Positions 7,834-16,114 of a stretch of 64,000 nucleotides of DNA are shown piece by piece. The notes under the pieces were generated by a model. The model ran no database searches and was not told where the DNA came from. It saw only the letters and a program-made list of their open reading frames with translations. This stretch comes from a virus. Location of the stretch: IMG/VR virus record IMGVR_UViG_3300042398_000969, positions 1 to 64,000 of that record, one strand, 5' to 3'. How positions within the stretch are numbered: the stretch's first letter is position 1; each line of letters starts with the position of its first letter. The position numbers were made by a program, and so were the translations under genes.

Positions 7834-8928
7834 TTAGTTACTTAATGGTGCTTTTATTGCTGGATGTGATTGATAGTTTTCTAATATCACGTCCTTGTCT
7901 CCAAATGAAAATATACCATCCATAACATGTACAGTTGGTAAATCAAATGGTTCTCTTTTTATTTGTTCTTTGGCTTGTTCAAGATGATTTGAATAAAGAT
8001 GTACATCACCTAAGTTACCTATCAATTCATCGGGTACCATATTCATTTCGTCAGCTATCATTGTTAACAATAAACCATATGATGCAATGTTGAATGGTAA
8101 CCCTAAGAATGTATCTACAGATCTTTGATTCCACATTAATGAGATTGCTCTTTTAGGTATATTATATACTTGTAGTTCTTCACTCAATCCTCCACCAAAT
8201 GGAACAATGTCATCAACCATCAATTGAAACTTTTCATCGCCTACTTTCTTCTTTAACAAATCCCACATCTCTTCACCTGTTAACTTCCTTGTATAAACTT
8301 GAAACCCATAATGACATGGAGGAAGTACCATATGGTCTAACTGGCCTACATTCCAAGCAGACACCATTAATCTTCTACTGTCTGGATTTGTTTTTAGTTC
8401 ATCAATTAAGTTTTGAATTTGATCAATCTTTTCACCAACCTTTAACCAATTTCTCCACTGAGCACCGTATATCGGTCCTAATTCTCCCCATCGTTCAGCA
8501 AACTCATCATCAATTTTAATTAGGTTAATAAATTCTTCTTGTGTTAATGGTTCTAGATCGTCTGGATTACTAAACCATTTTTCAATGTGAGGTTGCATCC
8601 CTATAATATCACCACATTTGTAACCATCAATAACACCCTCAATTGTTTTACTGTAATTTTTGTATGCGTCGCCATCCCAAATGTGACATCCATTCATCAC
8701 AAGGTATTTGATGTTAGTGCTACCACTTAGAAACCAAATCAATTCAGTCACCATTGTCTTCCAAGCCATCTTCTTTGTTGTAAGTAATGGAAACCCTTGT
8801 GACATCTTATGACGAATTTGTCTACCAAATACTGAAATAGTACCAGTACCGGTTCTATCTGTTTTAACAATACCGTTATCTAAAATGTCCTGTAGTAGAT
8901 CTTGATATTTGGAATCTAATGTATTCAT
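7834..8928 (-). CDS. thyA: thymidylate synthase ThyA
   Basis: 364 residues from the ATG at 8926-8928; a GTG three codons upstream is also possible but overlaps the upstream gene. ThyA converts dUMP to dTMP with methylenetetrahydrofolate. It has GCHIWDGDA, SRRLMVSAWN, the active-site segment LPPCHYGFQVY (Cys205) and GDVHLYSNHLEQ. It is about 100 residues longer than the usual 264 because of insertions near residues 88-150 and 215-260. An ordinary phage nucleotide-metabolism gene that would support DNA synthesis in an AT-rich genome. Confidence 0.97.
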   Translation of the reverse strand: MNTLDSKYQDLLQDILDNGIVKTDRTGTGTISVFGRQIRHKMSQGFPLLTTKKMAWKTMVTELIWFLSGSTNIKYLVMNGCHIWDGDAYKNYSKTIEGVIDGYKCGDIIGMQPHIEKWFSNPDDLEPLTQEEFINLIKIDDEFAERWGELGPIYGAQWRNWLKVGEKIDQIQNLIDELKTNPDSRRLMVSAWNVGQLDHMVLPPCHYGFQVYTRKLTGEEMWDLLKKKVGDEKFQLMVDDIVPFGGGLSEELQVYNIPKRAISLMWNQRSVDTFLGLPFNIASYGLLLTMIADEMNMVPDELIGNLGDVHLYSNHLEQAKEQIKREPFDLPTVHVMDGIFSFGDKDVILENYQSHPAIKAPLSN

Positions 8929-8930
8929 GT

Positions 8931-9302
8931 TTACCACTTTTCTATTTGTAATCTTTTTATGTTCTCTCTTTCAATTTCATGACTATAGTATTCTCTATGT
9001 GAAAGAATTCTATGAAAATCTTTATACGCTTTTAGATGATAATTTTTTAGATGGTCTAAACCATACTCATATTCAAATAAGATACCTTCATATCTTCTTT
9101 CTTTATAATCCCAACCATCTTGTTCATTCTTTAAGTCAATCTCAAGATCTGTAATTACCTTTATTAAAGAATCTTCTTTGCATGTTGTTTGCGAAGAAGC
9201 TACAGGGACCTCGCGTTCATTATAATTTTTGGTGAGTCCTATTGATAATAAAACTATAATACCAACCAAAAGTATTAATAGTACATTGTTTCTGTTTTCC
9301 AT
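8931..9302 (-). CDS. membrane-anchored helical protein
   Basis: 123 residues from the ATG at 9300-9302 (an upstream ATG adds ten residues but would overlap the next gene). One membrane helix (LLILLVGIIVLLSIGL, residues 8-23) is followed by a long charged helical region. The layout fits an inner-membrane spanin or an adaptor, and it lies near the NlpC/P60 hydrolase, but no outer-membrane spanin partner is visible. Unknown family. Confidence 0.5.
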   Translation of the reverse strand: MENRNNVLLILLVGIIVLLSIGLTKNYNEREVPVASSQTTCKEDSLIKVITDLEIDLKNEQDGWDYKERRYEGILFEYEYGLDHLKNYHLKAYKDFHRILSHREYYSHEIERENIKRLQIEKW

Positions 9303-9303
9303 A

Positions 9304-9483
9304 TTAATATCCTTCTTGTATTTGAAATCCAACCATATATGTTAACCATCTAACAGTTAACCCCCAAGATGGTGTGTATACGCCAGTCTCAAGAAACGTT
9401 TCTTTATTATAAAAGAAAACAATTGTTGGTAATATAAACCAATGATGCTTCTTGTTATAAACAAAAAAATCTTTAAGATACAT
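9304..9483 (-). CDS. small membrane-associated protein
   Basis: 59 residues if the ATG at 9481-9483 is used; that start has an A-rich leader and overlaps the upstream gene by only 11 bp, whereas earlier ATGs at 9495 and 9540 would overlap more. The product is aromatic and hydrophobic (HHWFILPTIVFFYN and LTVRWLTYMVGF) and may have one or two short membrane segments. No family recognised. Confidence 0.45.
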   Translation of the reverse strand: MYLKDFFVYNKKHHWFILPTIVFFYNKETFLETGVYTPSWGLTVRWLTYMVGFQIQEGY

Positions 9484-9787
9484 TTTTTTCTTCATCTTTT
9501 TTATTGAAAATAGAATAAATTTTGGATCTATAGTTTTCATAGTGTGTCATTGCGATCCATTTACCAATTACACTACCGGAAACATAAAATATAATACCAT
9601 AATAATCTCCGTGAAACATACCATCAAGTGAATAATATGCAGAACCTAATGCCATTAGATTTATCCAAACACTATTCAATAATAATGCTTTAATTTTATT
9701 TTCATATGTATATTTTATCTCTAAAACTTTAAAGATGTTAAACATAATTTGAAAAAATAAAATTAATAAATAACTTTTATTCATCAT
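9473..9787 (-). CDS. small multi-pass membrane protein
   Basis: 104 residues with about three hydrophobic segments (YLLILFFQIMFNIF; LLLNSVWINLMALGSAYY; YYGIIFYVSGSVIGKWIAM) and a lysine-rich, presumably cytoplasmic C-terminus. Two adjacent ATGs are possible; the outer gives an 11-bp overlap with the upstream gene. Small membrane proteins of this size are common in early regions of large phages. Function unknown. Confidence 0.5.
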   Translation of the reverse strand: MMNKSYLLILFFQIMFNIFKVLEIKYTYENKIKALLLNSVWINLMALGSAYYSLDGMFHGDYYGIIFYVSGSVIGKWIAMTHYENYRSKIYSIFNKKDEEKNVS

Positions 9788-10067
9788 AATTCCCTGTTGT
9801 TCTTCTTAATAGACGATCCACATCATCTTCTTTTTCTTTTAGCTCAATCATACGAATATAATAACCGTCAGCATTCGCATTAGAGTTTTCTGATTTTACA
9901 TTCTTGTCAAACCATTTGCTAAACCATTTACCTTTGTAAGCTAAAACCTGACATCTTTCAGAAAACTCTTCTGAATCTGATTGATCTAGTAAACCTTCAC
10001 TTACTAATTTGTTTAGTACAATGTCTTTAACCTTGTTGTAATTCTCCATTTCCGCTGTTAAGTCCAT
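9777..10067 (-). CDS. hypothetical protein
   Basis: A 96-residue soluble protein, acidic and helical, with a lysine/tryptophan patch YKGKWFSKWFDKN in the middle. It overlaps the upstream gene by up to 41 bp; an internal ATG at 10047-10049 (MENYNKVKD) would cut this to 23 bp and may be the true start. Not recognised. Confidence 0.5.
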   Translation of the reverse strand: MDLTAEMENYNKVKDIVLNKLVSEGLLDQSDSEEFSERCQVLAYKGKWFSKWFDKNVKSENSNANADGYYIRMIELKEKEDDVDRLLRRTTGNYDE

Positions 10068-10257
10068 CTTGTTTTTGTTTTAGTTTTTTTAAACATTTGT
10101 ATATAACATGGCTCTCCACTATGCTAAACCTATCGTTACAACCCTCTAGGGCTATTTCTAATAGCTTGATAGCTAATGTGTTATCCATTTTATCTAGGAG
10201 TGAATCTAAGTCTAATTCATCCTTAAATTCCAATAAATCATTAAATATTGCTGGCAT
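10027..10257 (-). CDS. hypothetical protein
   Basis: A 76-residue mostly helical protein (FNDLLEFKDELDLDSLLDKM, then IALEGCNDRFSIVESHVIYKCL). It is the first gene of the leftward run and faces the rightward DUF192 gene across a 52-bp AT-rich gap that must hold divergent promoters. No family recognised. Confidence 0.5.
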   Translation of the reverse strand: MPAIFNDLLEFKDELDLDSLLDKMDNTLAIKLLEIALEGCNDRFSIVESHVIYKCLKKLKQKQDGLNSGNGELQQG

Positions 10258-10309
10258 GTTTCAAATATATATAAAAAGATTTAAAAAAACAAATCTCATA
10301 TTTATTATC

Positions 10310-10666
10310 ATGGAATTAAGAATAAATGGTAAAGTGTTTCAGGTTGAACTATTAACCCGACCAGATGATATCCAACAAGGTATGATGGGTAAGGAGAGTT
10401 TGGATGGTTGTATGGGATTCAAATTAAAAAGGGGTTTCCATAGTTTCTGGATGAAAGACTGTTTAATACCATTGGATATTGTATTTGTGTTAAATAACAG
10501 GGTTAACAAGATCTTCAGAGACTGTCAACCATGTTCTGGGGAAGAATGTCAACACTTTACAGCGGCTGCTGACCATGTATTTGAGTTTCCATCTGGAACC
10601 TGCTCTGAATTCAATGAAGGTGACACAGCAAATCTTTATTTAGGTACAAAATATAATCCGGTTTAA
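10310..10666 (+). CDS. DUF192 family protein
   Basis: 118 residues from the ATG at 10310; the longer open frame to the left covers the divergent gene and is not used. It matches DUF192 in order: a QQGMMGKESL segment (the family's RxxGLMxRxSL), a hydrophobic FWMKDCLIPLDIVFV strand pair (the family's FWMKNTxIPLDxxF) and a late VFEFPSGTCSEF segment (the VLELPAGxxxxxG box). Family members are small beta-barrels of unknown function found in bacteria, often exported, and in large phages; this one has no signal peptide. It contains six cysteines, an unusual number. It opens the plus-strand block. Confidence 0.8.
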   Translation: MELRINGKVFQVELLTRPDDIQQGMMGKESLDGCMGFKLKRGFHSFWMKDCLIPLDIVFVLNNRVNKIFRDCQPCSGEECQHFTAAADHVFEFPSGTCSEFNEGDTANLYLGTKYNPV

Positions 10667-10745
10667 TCTTTGTTTTTTTGTTTTTTTTACCTATATTTTA
10701 TCAAGAAATCAATAAAATAAATATTTATATAAAAAACATACTATT

Positions 10746-10910
10746 ATGGGATGCGGATGTAAAAAAAAGAACAATGAACCTGAGCAACCAGTTCAAAATC
10801 AAAACGTAACTGAATCAACAACTCCAATTGCAACACCAGACGTTCAGCAAGAACAAATAATTCAGGTGGCTGTAGCTCTTCGTGAAATGATTCAGAATAA
10901 AGAACTTTAA
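10746..10910 (+). CDS. small N-terminal CGC protein
   Basis: A 54-codon ORF starting MGCGCKKKNNE, then a Gln/Thr/Pro-rich linker and a short helix (IIQVAVALREMIQNKEL). The double-cysteine, lysine-rich start could bind metal or carry a lipid, but it lacks a signal peptide. I recall similar tiny MGCGC proteins in other phages without a known function. It is followed within 10 bp by a hairpin with a T-run, which supports expression as its own short unit. Confidence 0.6.
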   Translation: MGCGCKKKNNEPEQPVQNQNVTESTTPIATPDVQQEQIIQVAVALREMIQNKEL

Positions 10911-10916
10911 GTTAAT

Positions 10917-10948
10917 AAATGACGGACATCTTGTGTTCGTTATTTTTT
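10917..10948 (+). terminator. probable intrinsic terminator
   Basis: An 11-bp stem with two G-T pairs (arms 10917-10927 and 10935-10945), a 7-base loop and a run of T at 10943-10948. It lies just after the small CGC gene and before the gene at 10984, and should stop plus-strand transcription. Confidence 0.6.
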
Positions 10949-10983
10949 AGCCTTAGGGTATATAAAAATATATATTTTTAAAT

Positions 10984-11181
10984 ATGAAAGGAAATACTAA
11001 ATTGACTAGTGTAACAGTGTTAGATGATGTCTACAAAAAATTCAAGGTTAATGTTATCGATGGTAACATTAACTTTCAAAAGTTAGTAAATAGATCAATG
11101 GATCTATACAATAAAAGTGAAGACTTTAGAAAACAGATCGATAATCACAACGGTTTGGCTTCAACTGGATCAAAGTTTTAA
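10984..11181 (+). CDS. small ribbon-helix-helix-like protein
   Basis: A 65-residue basic protein. The start TKLTSVTVLDDVYKKFKV resembles the beta-strand and first helix of a ribbon-helix-helix (CopG-like) DNA-binding domain, followed by a second helix NFQKLVNRSMDLYN. The family call is tentative. It lies 3 bp upstream of the glycosyltransferase operon and could be its first gene or a regulator of it. The leader (10949-10983) is extremely AT-rich. Confidence 0.45.
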   Translation: MKGNTKLTSVTVLDDVYKKFKVNVIDGNINFQKLVNRSMDLYNKSEDFRKQIDNHNGLASTGSKF

Positions 11182-11184
11182 TTA

Positions 11185-12540
11185 ATGAAGAAAAAAATAT
11201 TATTACTATCTGATGATCTAAGAATGACATCAGGTATCGCTACTGTGTCGAAAGAGATTGTCATGGGAACAATTGACAAATATGATTGGGTACAATTAGG
11301 CGCCGCAATCACACATCCGGAAGCTGGAAAGATTGTTGATGTTAATGATGATATTAGAAAGAGAACGGGTATTGAAGATGCCAATCTTAAGATCATTCCA
11401 TACAATGGTTATGGTGACATTAATATTCTTAGAAAGTTAATAAACGAAGAGAAGCCAGACGCTATCTTACACTTTACTGATCCACATTATTGGCAATGGT
11501 TATATGATAATGAACACGAGATTAGACAACATACACCAATATTATATTATCACATATGGGATGATTTGCCAGATCCAAAGTACAACAGGAACTATTATGA
11601 GAGTGTTGATTGGTTGGGTTGTATATCTAAGCAAACATATGGTATAGTACATAGAGTAGGTAAAAATACTGATAAGGTAACATATAAGCCATTAGAAGAT
11701 TGGCAAATAAGTTATGTTCCACATGGTATTAATTCAGAAACATTTAAACCATTAGATGTTGTGAGTGATGATATTAAAAAAATTGTCTTTGGTGACAAGG
11801 AATATGATTTTATTTTATTCTATAACAACAGAAACATTAGAAGAAAACAACCATCTGATGTTATCTATTCATTCAAATTGTTTTGTGATAAACTACCAAA
11901 AGAAAAAGCTGATAAGTGTTTGTTATTAATGCACACAGCGGCTGTTGATGAGAATGGAACAGACTTACCTGCGGTTATTGAAGATCTTTGTCCATATGAT
12001 GTTAAGTTCACAGGATTAAAGTTAGAACAAGATAGATTAAATGAAATCTATAACCTAGTTGATTGTACTATTAACATTGCAAACAACGAGGGGTTTGGTT
12101 TAACAACAGCAGAATCATTAATGGCTGGAACCCCAATCATTGTTAGTGTTACTGGTGGTTTACAAGACCAATGTGGATTTGATTTTAGTGCTGATGATTA
12201 CATTAGTATTGGTACCTTACACAACAAAGGTGAGAGAGCACAAACAAAACATGGAGAATGGGTTTTACCTATTTGGCCATCAGCCATTAATCTAAATGGT
12301 TCTGTACCAACACCATATATCTTTGACGATAGAGTTAATGATGAAGAAGTTGCTGATGGAATTATGAAGATGTATAAGTTTGGTAAAAAGAAAAGAAAAG
12401 CAAAAGGATTGTTAGGTAGAAAGTTTGTGATTGATAACCTATCAAATAAAATAATGTGTGATAAAATGTCTGAAGGGATTGAACAAGCAATCAGTAACTT
12501 CAAACCAAGAAAGAAATTTGATTTATATAAAATTATATGA
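11185..12540 (+). CDS. GT4-type glycosyltransferase
   Basis: A 451-residue GT-B glycosyltransferase. The N-terminus has the glycine-containing acceptor-side loop (DDLRMTSGIATVSKEI), and the C-terminal half has the nucleotide-sugar site NEGFGLTTAESLMAGTPIIV near residues 301-320 (the family's E(x)7E motif). It probably transfers a sugar from an NDP-sugar in the cytoplasm. There is an insertion rich in tryptophan and proline after this motif. It overlaps the next glycosyltransferase by 4 bp. Sugar and acceptor are not predictable from sequence. Confidence 0.85.
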   Translation: MKKKILLLSDDLRMTSGIATVSKEIVMGTIDKYDWVQLGAAITHPEAGKIVDVNDDIRKRTGIEDANLKIIPYNGYGDINILRKLINEEKPDAILHFTDPHYWQWLYDNEHEIRQHTPILYYHIWDDLPDPKYNRNYYESVDWLGCISKQTYGIVHRVGKNTDKVTYKPLEDWQISYVPHGINSETFKPLDVVSDDIKKIVFGDKEYDFILFYNNRNIRRKQPSDVIYSFKLFCDKLPKEKADKCLLLMHTAAVDENGTDLPAVIEDLCPYDVKFTGLKLEQDRLNEIYNLVDCTINIANNEGFGLTTAESLMAGTPIIVSVTGGLQDQCGFDFSADDYISIGTLHNKGERAQTKHGEWVLPIWPSAINLNGSVPTPYIFDDRVNDEEVADGIMKMYKFGKKKRKAKGLLGRKFVIDNLSNKIMCDKMSEGIEQAISNFKPRKKFDLYKII

Positions 12541-13790
12541 GAAAACCATTTTTATTATTTAGAGGACCAGTAAAGACGAGAAGCGGATATGGTGCACATT
12601 CAAGAGATTTACTTGAAGCATTGTATAAAATGGAAACATTTGATATAAAGATTGATAGCTGTAGTTGGGGATCAACTCCATTAACAGCATTAGAAGAAGA
12701 TAATGTTTTCCACAAATGGATTGATGCTAACACCATTACAAATTTAGCAAATCAACCTGACATCTATGTTCAAGTTACAGTACCAAATGAATTTCAAAGA
12801 GTTGGTAAAGTTAACATAGGTGTGACAGCAGGTATTGAAACAACTGTGGCACCAAAGAATTGGGTTGATGGTTGTAACAAAATGGATATGATCATTGCTA
12901 CATCAGAATTTTCAAAAGAAGTTTTGTTGTCAACAGTTTATAATGAAACAGACAATGTAACTGGTAAATTAATTAAACAATATAGAATTGAAAAACCTAT
13001 ACATGTTTTGTTTGAAGGTATTGACACATCCATTTATAATAATGTTTATAACGGAATTGATTTAGACATCAAGGAAGACTTTGCATATCTATTTGTGGGT
13101 CATTGGTTAAAAGGAAGTATTGGCCAAGATAGAAAGGATGTGGGTATGTTGATTAGATGTTTCACAGAAGCATTTAAAGGTCAAGAAGATATGCCAGCTT
13201 TGATTCTTAAGACATCTGCAGCATCATTCTCAATTAAACAAAGAGAAGAGTTCAGAAAGAAGATAGAAGACATTGTAGGTAAAGTAGAGAATCCACCATC
13301 AATCTATCTTTTATTCGGTGATCTATCGAACAGCGAGATGAATGAGTTGTATAATCATCCTAAGGTTAAGTCTATGGTTTCAATAACTAAGGGTGAAGGG
13401 TTTGGTAGACCGTTGTTAGAATTCACAATGACCGGTAAGCCAGTGATAGCATCAAACTGGTCTGGACATAAAGACTTCTTACCGATGGATAAGGCTATTA
13501 TGATTGGTGGTAAGTTAACTGATGTTGATGAGAGTGCAATTGATGATTTTATTATTAAAGGTTCAAAGTGGTTTACAGCAAATTACAATGAGGTGGTTGA
13601 AGTTTTAAAGTTAGTTAAGAAGGATTATGATACATTCTTATCTAAGTCAGAGATATTAAGAGTAGAGAATCAGGAGAAGTACTCATTAGAAAAGATGGTT
13701 GATAAATTTAAATCATTAATACCGATTGAGGTTAAAGAGGAACCAGTACAAAAACAATTAAATTTACCTAAATTAAATAAAATAAAATAG
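12537..13790 (+). CDS. GT4-type glycosyltransferase
   Basis: A 417-residue GT-B enzyme. Key segments are the N-terminal RGPVKTRSGYGAHSRDLLEA (acceptor-side loop) and TKGEGFGRPLLEFTMTGKPV near residue 284-303 (donor-site E(x)7E). The middle contains VFEGIDTSIY, the family's HGID-type turn, and an FVGHWLKGS strand. It is translationally coupled to the preceding GT4 gene (ATGA overlap), and the pair may act in sequence on one glycan. The C-terminal tail is lysine- and proline-rich and unmatched. Confidence 0.85.
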   Translation: MRKPFLLFRGPVKTRSGYGAHSRDLLEALYKMETFDIKIDSCSWGSTPLTALEEDNVFHKWIDANTITNLANQPDIYVQVTVPNEFQRVGKVNIGVTAGIETTVAPKNWVDGCNKMDMIIATSEFSKEVLLSTVYNETDNVTGKLIKQYRIEKPIHVLFEGIDTSIYNNVYNGIDLDIKEDFAYLFVGHWLKGSIGQDRKDVGMLIRCFTEAFKGQEDMPALILKTSAASFSIKQREEFRKKIEDIVGKVENPPSIYLLFGDLSNSEMNELYNHPKVKSMVSITKGEGFGRPLLEFTMTGKPVIASNWSGHKDFLPMDKAIMIGGKLTDVDESAIDDFIIKGSKWFTANYNEVVEVLKLVKKDYDTFLSKSEILRVENQEKYSLEKMVDKFKSLIPIEVKEEPVQKQLNLPKLNKIK

Positions 13791-13791
13791 T

Positions 13792-14073
13792 ATGCCGAGA
13801 AAGAAAAGAGAACCGATCTTTTTAACAACAGAAACACCGCAATCATCATCGTTTTCTATTGCGGGCACAAAGTATATTGAAGACTGTGAGTGGTGTTTCC
13901 AATTCGATGATCACGAACCTATTGTGTTTGCAACAGCATCAAAAAAAGATTTTGCATCTACACCTAAAATAAGTTTCACATTATCAAATAGAAGTGATAG
14001 TACTATGACTTTTTTTGATGAAAAATCAGGTAAGAAATTAAAACTATACTCAAGAGAAAAAATTAACAAGTGA
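13792..14073 (+). CDS. small conserved phage protein between glycosyltransferases
   Basis: 93 residues, basic at both ends (MPRKKREP; KKLKLYSREKINK), with a beta-rich centre (DCEWCFQFDDHEPIVFATA, with two Cys three apart). No membrane segment or signal peptide. It lies 1 bp after one glycosyltransferase and overlaps the next by a TGATG. The conserved position suggests a link to the glycan operon, but I do not recognise the family. Confidence 0.55.
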   Translation: MPRKKREPIFLTTETPQSSSFSIAGTKYIEDCEWCFQFDDHEPIVFATASKKDFASTPKISFTLSNRSDSTMTFFDEKSGKKLKLYSREKINK

Positions 14074-14693
14074 TGAAAATAAGTTTTGCAATAACCGTAT
14101 GCAATGAATTAGACGAAATAAAAAGACTGGTTCCCTTTTTATTAGAACACAAAAATACCAATGATGAAATCGTTATTCTTTTTGATGAAAAGAATGGAAG
14201 TAAAGATGTATTAGATTTTCTATTACCTTTCAACATTAAACCAAATGTTCAAACCTGGAGAGGATTGGATTGGGATAATAACTTCGCCGAATGGAAGAAT
14301 AAACTAAATGAATATTGTACTGGTGATTATATCTTTCAATTAGATGCTGACGAGATGGTTAGTGAGTACTTGGTTAAAAACATTGGTGATATAATTGAAG
14401 AGAATAAAGAAGTGGATCTATTTTATTTAGCAAGAATTAACACGGTTAAAGGTATAACAATGGAGCACATCAACAAATGGAGATGGAATCTAGATAAAGA
14501 AGGTAGAATTAACTTCCCCGATTACCAGGGTAGATTGTTCAAACCAAATTTAAAGTGGGATGGTAAGGTTCATGAAAGAATAGTTGGCGCGAAATACTAT
14601 GCTATTCTCCCATTAGAAGAAGAATATTGTTTAATTCATAATAAAACAATTAATAAGCAAGAAACACAGAACGAATTTTATAACACAATATAA
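14073..14693 (+). CDS. GT2-type glycosyltransferase
   Basis: 206 residues from the ATG at 14073 (a GTG one codon upstream is also possible). It is a GT-A enzyme: ITVCNELDEIKRL at the N-terminus, LDADEM near residue 91-96 as the DxD metal site, then YQGRLFKPNLKWDGKVHERI, a segment shared with bacterial LPS or SunS-like GT2 enzymes. It is short for a full glycosyltransferase and ends soon after the acceptor region. Operon position supports a role in building the same glycan as its neighbours. Confidence 0.8.
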   Translation: MKISFAITVCNELDEIKRLVPFLLEHKNTNDEIVILFDEKNGSKDVLDFLLPFNIKPNVQTWRGLDWDNNFAEWKNKLNEYCTGDYIFQLDADEMVSEYLVKNIGDIIEENKEVDLFYLARINTVKGITMEHINKWRWNLDKEGRINFPDYQGRLFKPNLKWDGKVHERIVGAKYYAILPLEEEYCLIHNKTINKQETQNEFYNTI

Positions 14694-14699
14694 TAACAA

Positions 14700-15455
14700 A
14701 TGAATAAATTAATTTTAGCAACTGGAAGTAATCTAAACTATCTACATAAGATGACAGGTTATTTAAAATCAATTGAGGCTAACTCAAACTTTGATTCAAA
14801 CTATCTGGTTTTTTTAGGTGATGACGAAATGAAGATGAAGTATGAGAAAATAAAAATAGTTAATGTCTATCAAAAAGATCTAGAGATTGTTCCATCAAAC
14901 TATTGTATTCAACATGGTGAGTTTTTAAAATCAAAGATGTTAGATGAAGCAACGAATGATGATGATGTTATTTTCTTTACGGACGGTGATATTAAAATAC
15001 AAAGAGAATTAACAGATGATGAGATAACTAGATTTAAGAATTTCAAAGACGATGATGTTTATGTTGGTTATAATGTATCACCAACTGATACATTACATGA
15101 TGAGTCATTAAGATTGGGAATTATTGACAGAGAGTCATCATTATTAAAAAAGGATTTAAAAAAAATTAAGGTATATAACACTGGTGTCTTAGCAATGAAT
15201 AAAAAAACTTGGATCAAATTAATGAACCAGTTTATTGAATATTATCCTGAAGTGGATAAAACTTTTCATCATTATGCTAAACAACAATGGTTGTTATCAC
15301 TTTTGATTAACACAATGGGTTATAATGTTTATGAGATGTCATATGATATACACAATCATCTACATTATCCAAGTCCAGATGGAACACAGCAGGATGCTGA
15401 GGGTGTAGTATATTACAATAATAAAAAGGTTTTATTTAAACACAAATGGGATTAA
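14700..15455 (+). CDS. GT-A-like nucleotide-diphospho-sugar transferase
   Basis: A 251-residue protein. It has a beta-strand plus metal motif DDVIFFTDGDIKIQ (residues 81-94) and later VYNTGVLAMNKKTW, the NxGxxxxN turn typical of GT-A transferases that act on a second sugar. The C-terminus has HNHLHYPSPDGTQ, which may close the active site. It lies 6 bp after the GT2 gene and 1 bp before a methyltransferase. Family assignment is by motif only. Confidence 0.7.
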   Translation: MNKLILATGSNLNYLHKMTGYLKSIEANSNFDSNYLVFLGDDEMKMKYEKIKIVNVYQKDLEIVPSNYCIQHGEFLKSKMLDEATNDDDVIFFTDGDIKIQRELTDDEITRFKNFKDDDVYVGYNVSPTDTLHDESLRLGIIDRESSLLKKDLKKIKVYNTGVLAMNKKTWIKLMNQFIEYYPEVDKTFHHYAKQQWLLSLLINTMGYNVYEMSYDIHNHLHYPSPDGTQQDAEGVVYYNNKKVLFKHKWD

Positions 15456-15456
15456 G

Positions 15457-16113
15457 ATGAAAGATTTACTAGAAATTATCAAAGGTATTGACCTTAAAAA
15501 AATAACAGAAGAAGAATTAGAAAACTTATTACCATCTTTAGGTATGAATGGTGAGAATGGACATGAGATGCCAGCTCATTTATCCCAACACTATAATATT
15601 GGTTTAAGATTTTGGCAATACCCAAATCAATTTAGTAAGTATCTTAAACTACTAAGTAAGTTTAAGATCAACTCATATCTAGAAATAGGTTGCAGATGGG
15701 GTGGTACATTCATTATAACAAATGAGATATTAAAATTAAAGAATAAAAACGTTAAAGCATTTGCTTGTGACTTAATTGATAAATCTAGTATCTTAAACGA
15801 ATATTCAAACCATGCTGACTTTACTTTTATTAAGATCAATAGTGCACTACTTGATAAAGAAAATGTGCAAGAACAAGTTGATCTAATATTAATTGATGGT
15901 GATCATTCTTACAATGGTGTAAAAACGGACTTTGAGAGATCTCTACAGTATTCTCCAAAGTATGTGGTGTTTCATGATATTGCTAGTGATGCTTGTCAAG
16001 GAGTTGTGAACTTCTGGAATGAAATAAAAAATAATTACAAGCACCATGAGTTCATTGAACAATATGATAGCGTTTCGGGTAGTTACTTAGGTATCGGTTT
16101 AATAGAATTATAA
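15457..16113 (+). CDS. class I SAM-dependent methyltransferase (CmcI/family 24-like)
   Basis: 218 residues. It has the SAM-binding loop SYLEIGCRWGGTF near residue 69-81, the acidic VDLILIDGDHSYNGV strand near 142-156, and an FHDIASDA segment after it, the arrangement seen in cephalosporin-hydroxylase (CmcI)/TylF-type O-methyltransferases. Such enzymes often methylate sugars. The partial gene at the right edge of the window is of the same kind. Operon position suggests a methylated sugar in the phage glycan. Confidence 0.75.
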   Translation: MKDLLEIIKGIDLKKITEEELENLLPSLGMNGENGHEMPAHLSQHYNIGLRFWQYPNQFSKYLKLLSKFKINSYLEIGCRWGGTFIITNEILKLKNKNVKAFACDLIDKSSILNEYSNHADFTFIKINSALLDKENVQEQVDLILIDGDHSYNGVKTDFERSLQYSPKYVVFHDIASDACQGVVNFWNEIKNNYKHHEFIEQYDSVSGSYLGIGLIEL

Positions 16114-16114
16114 T

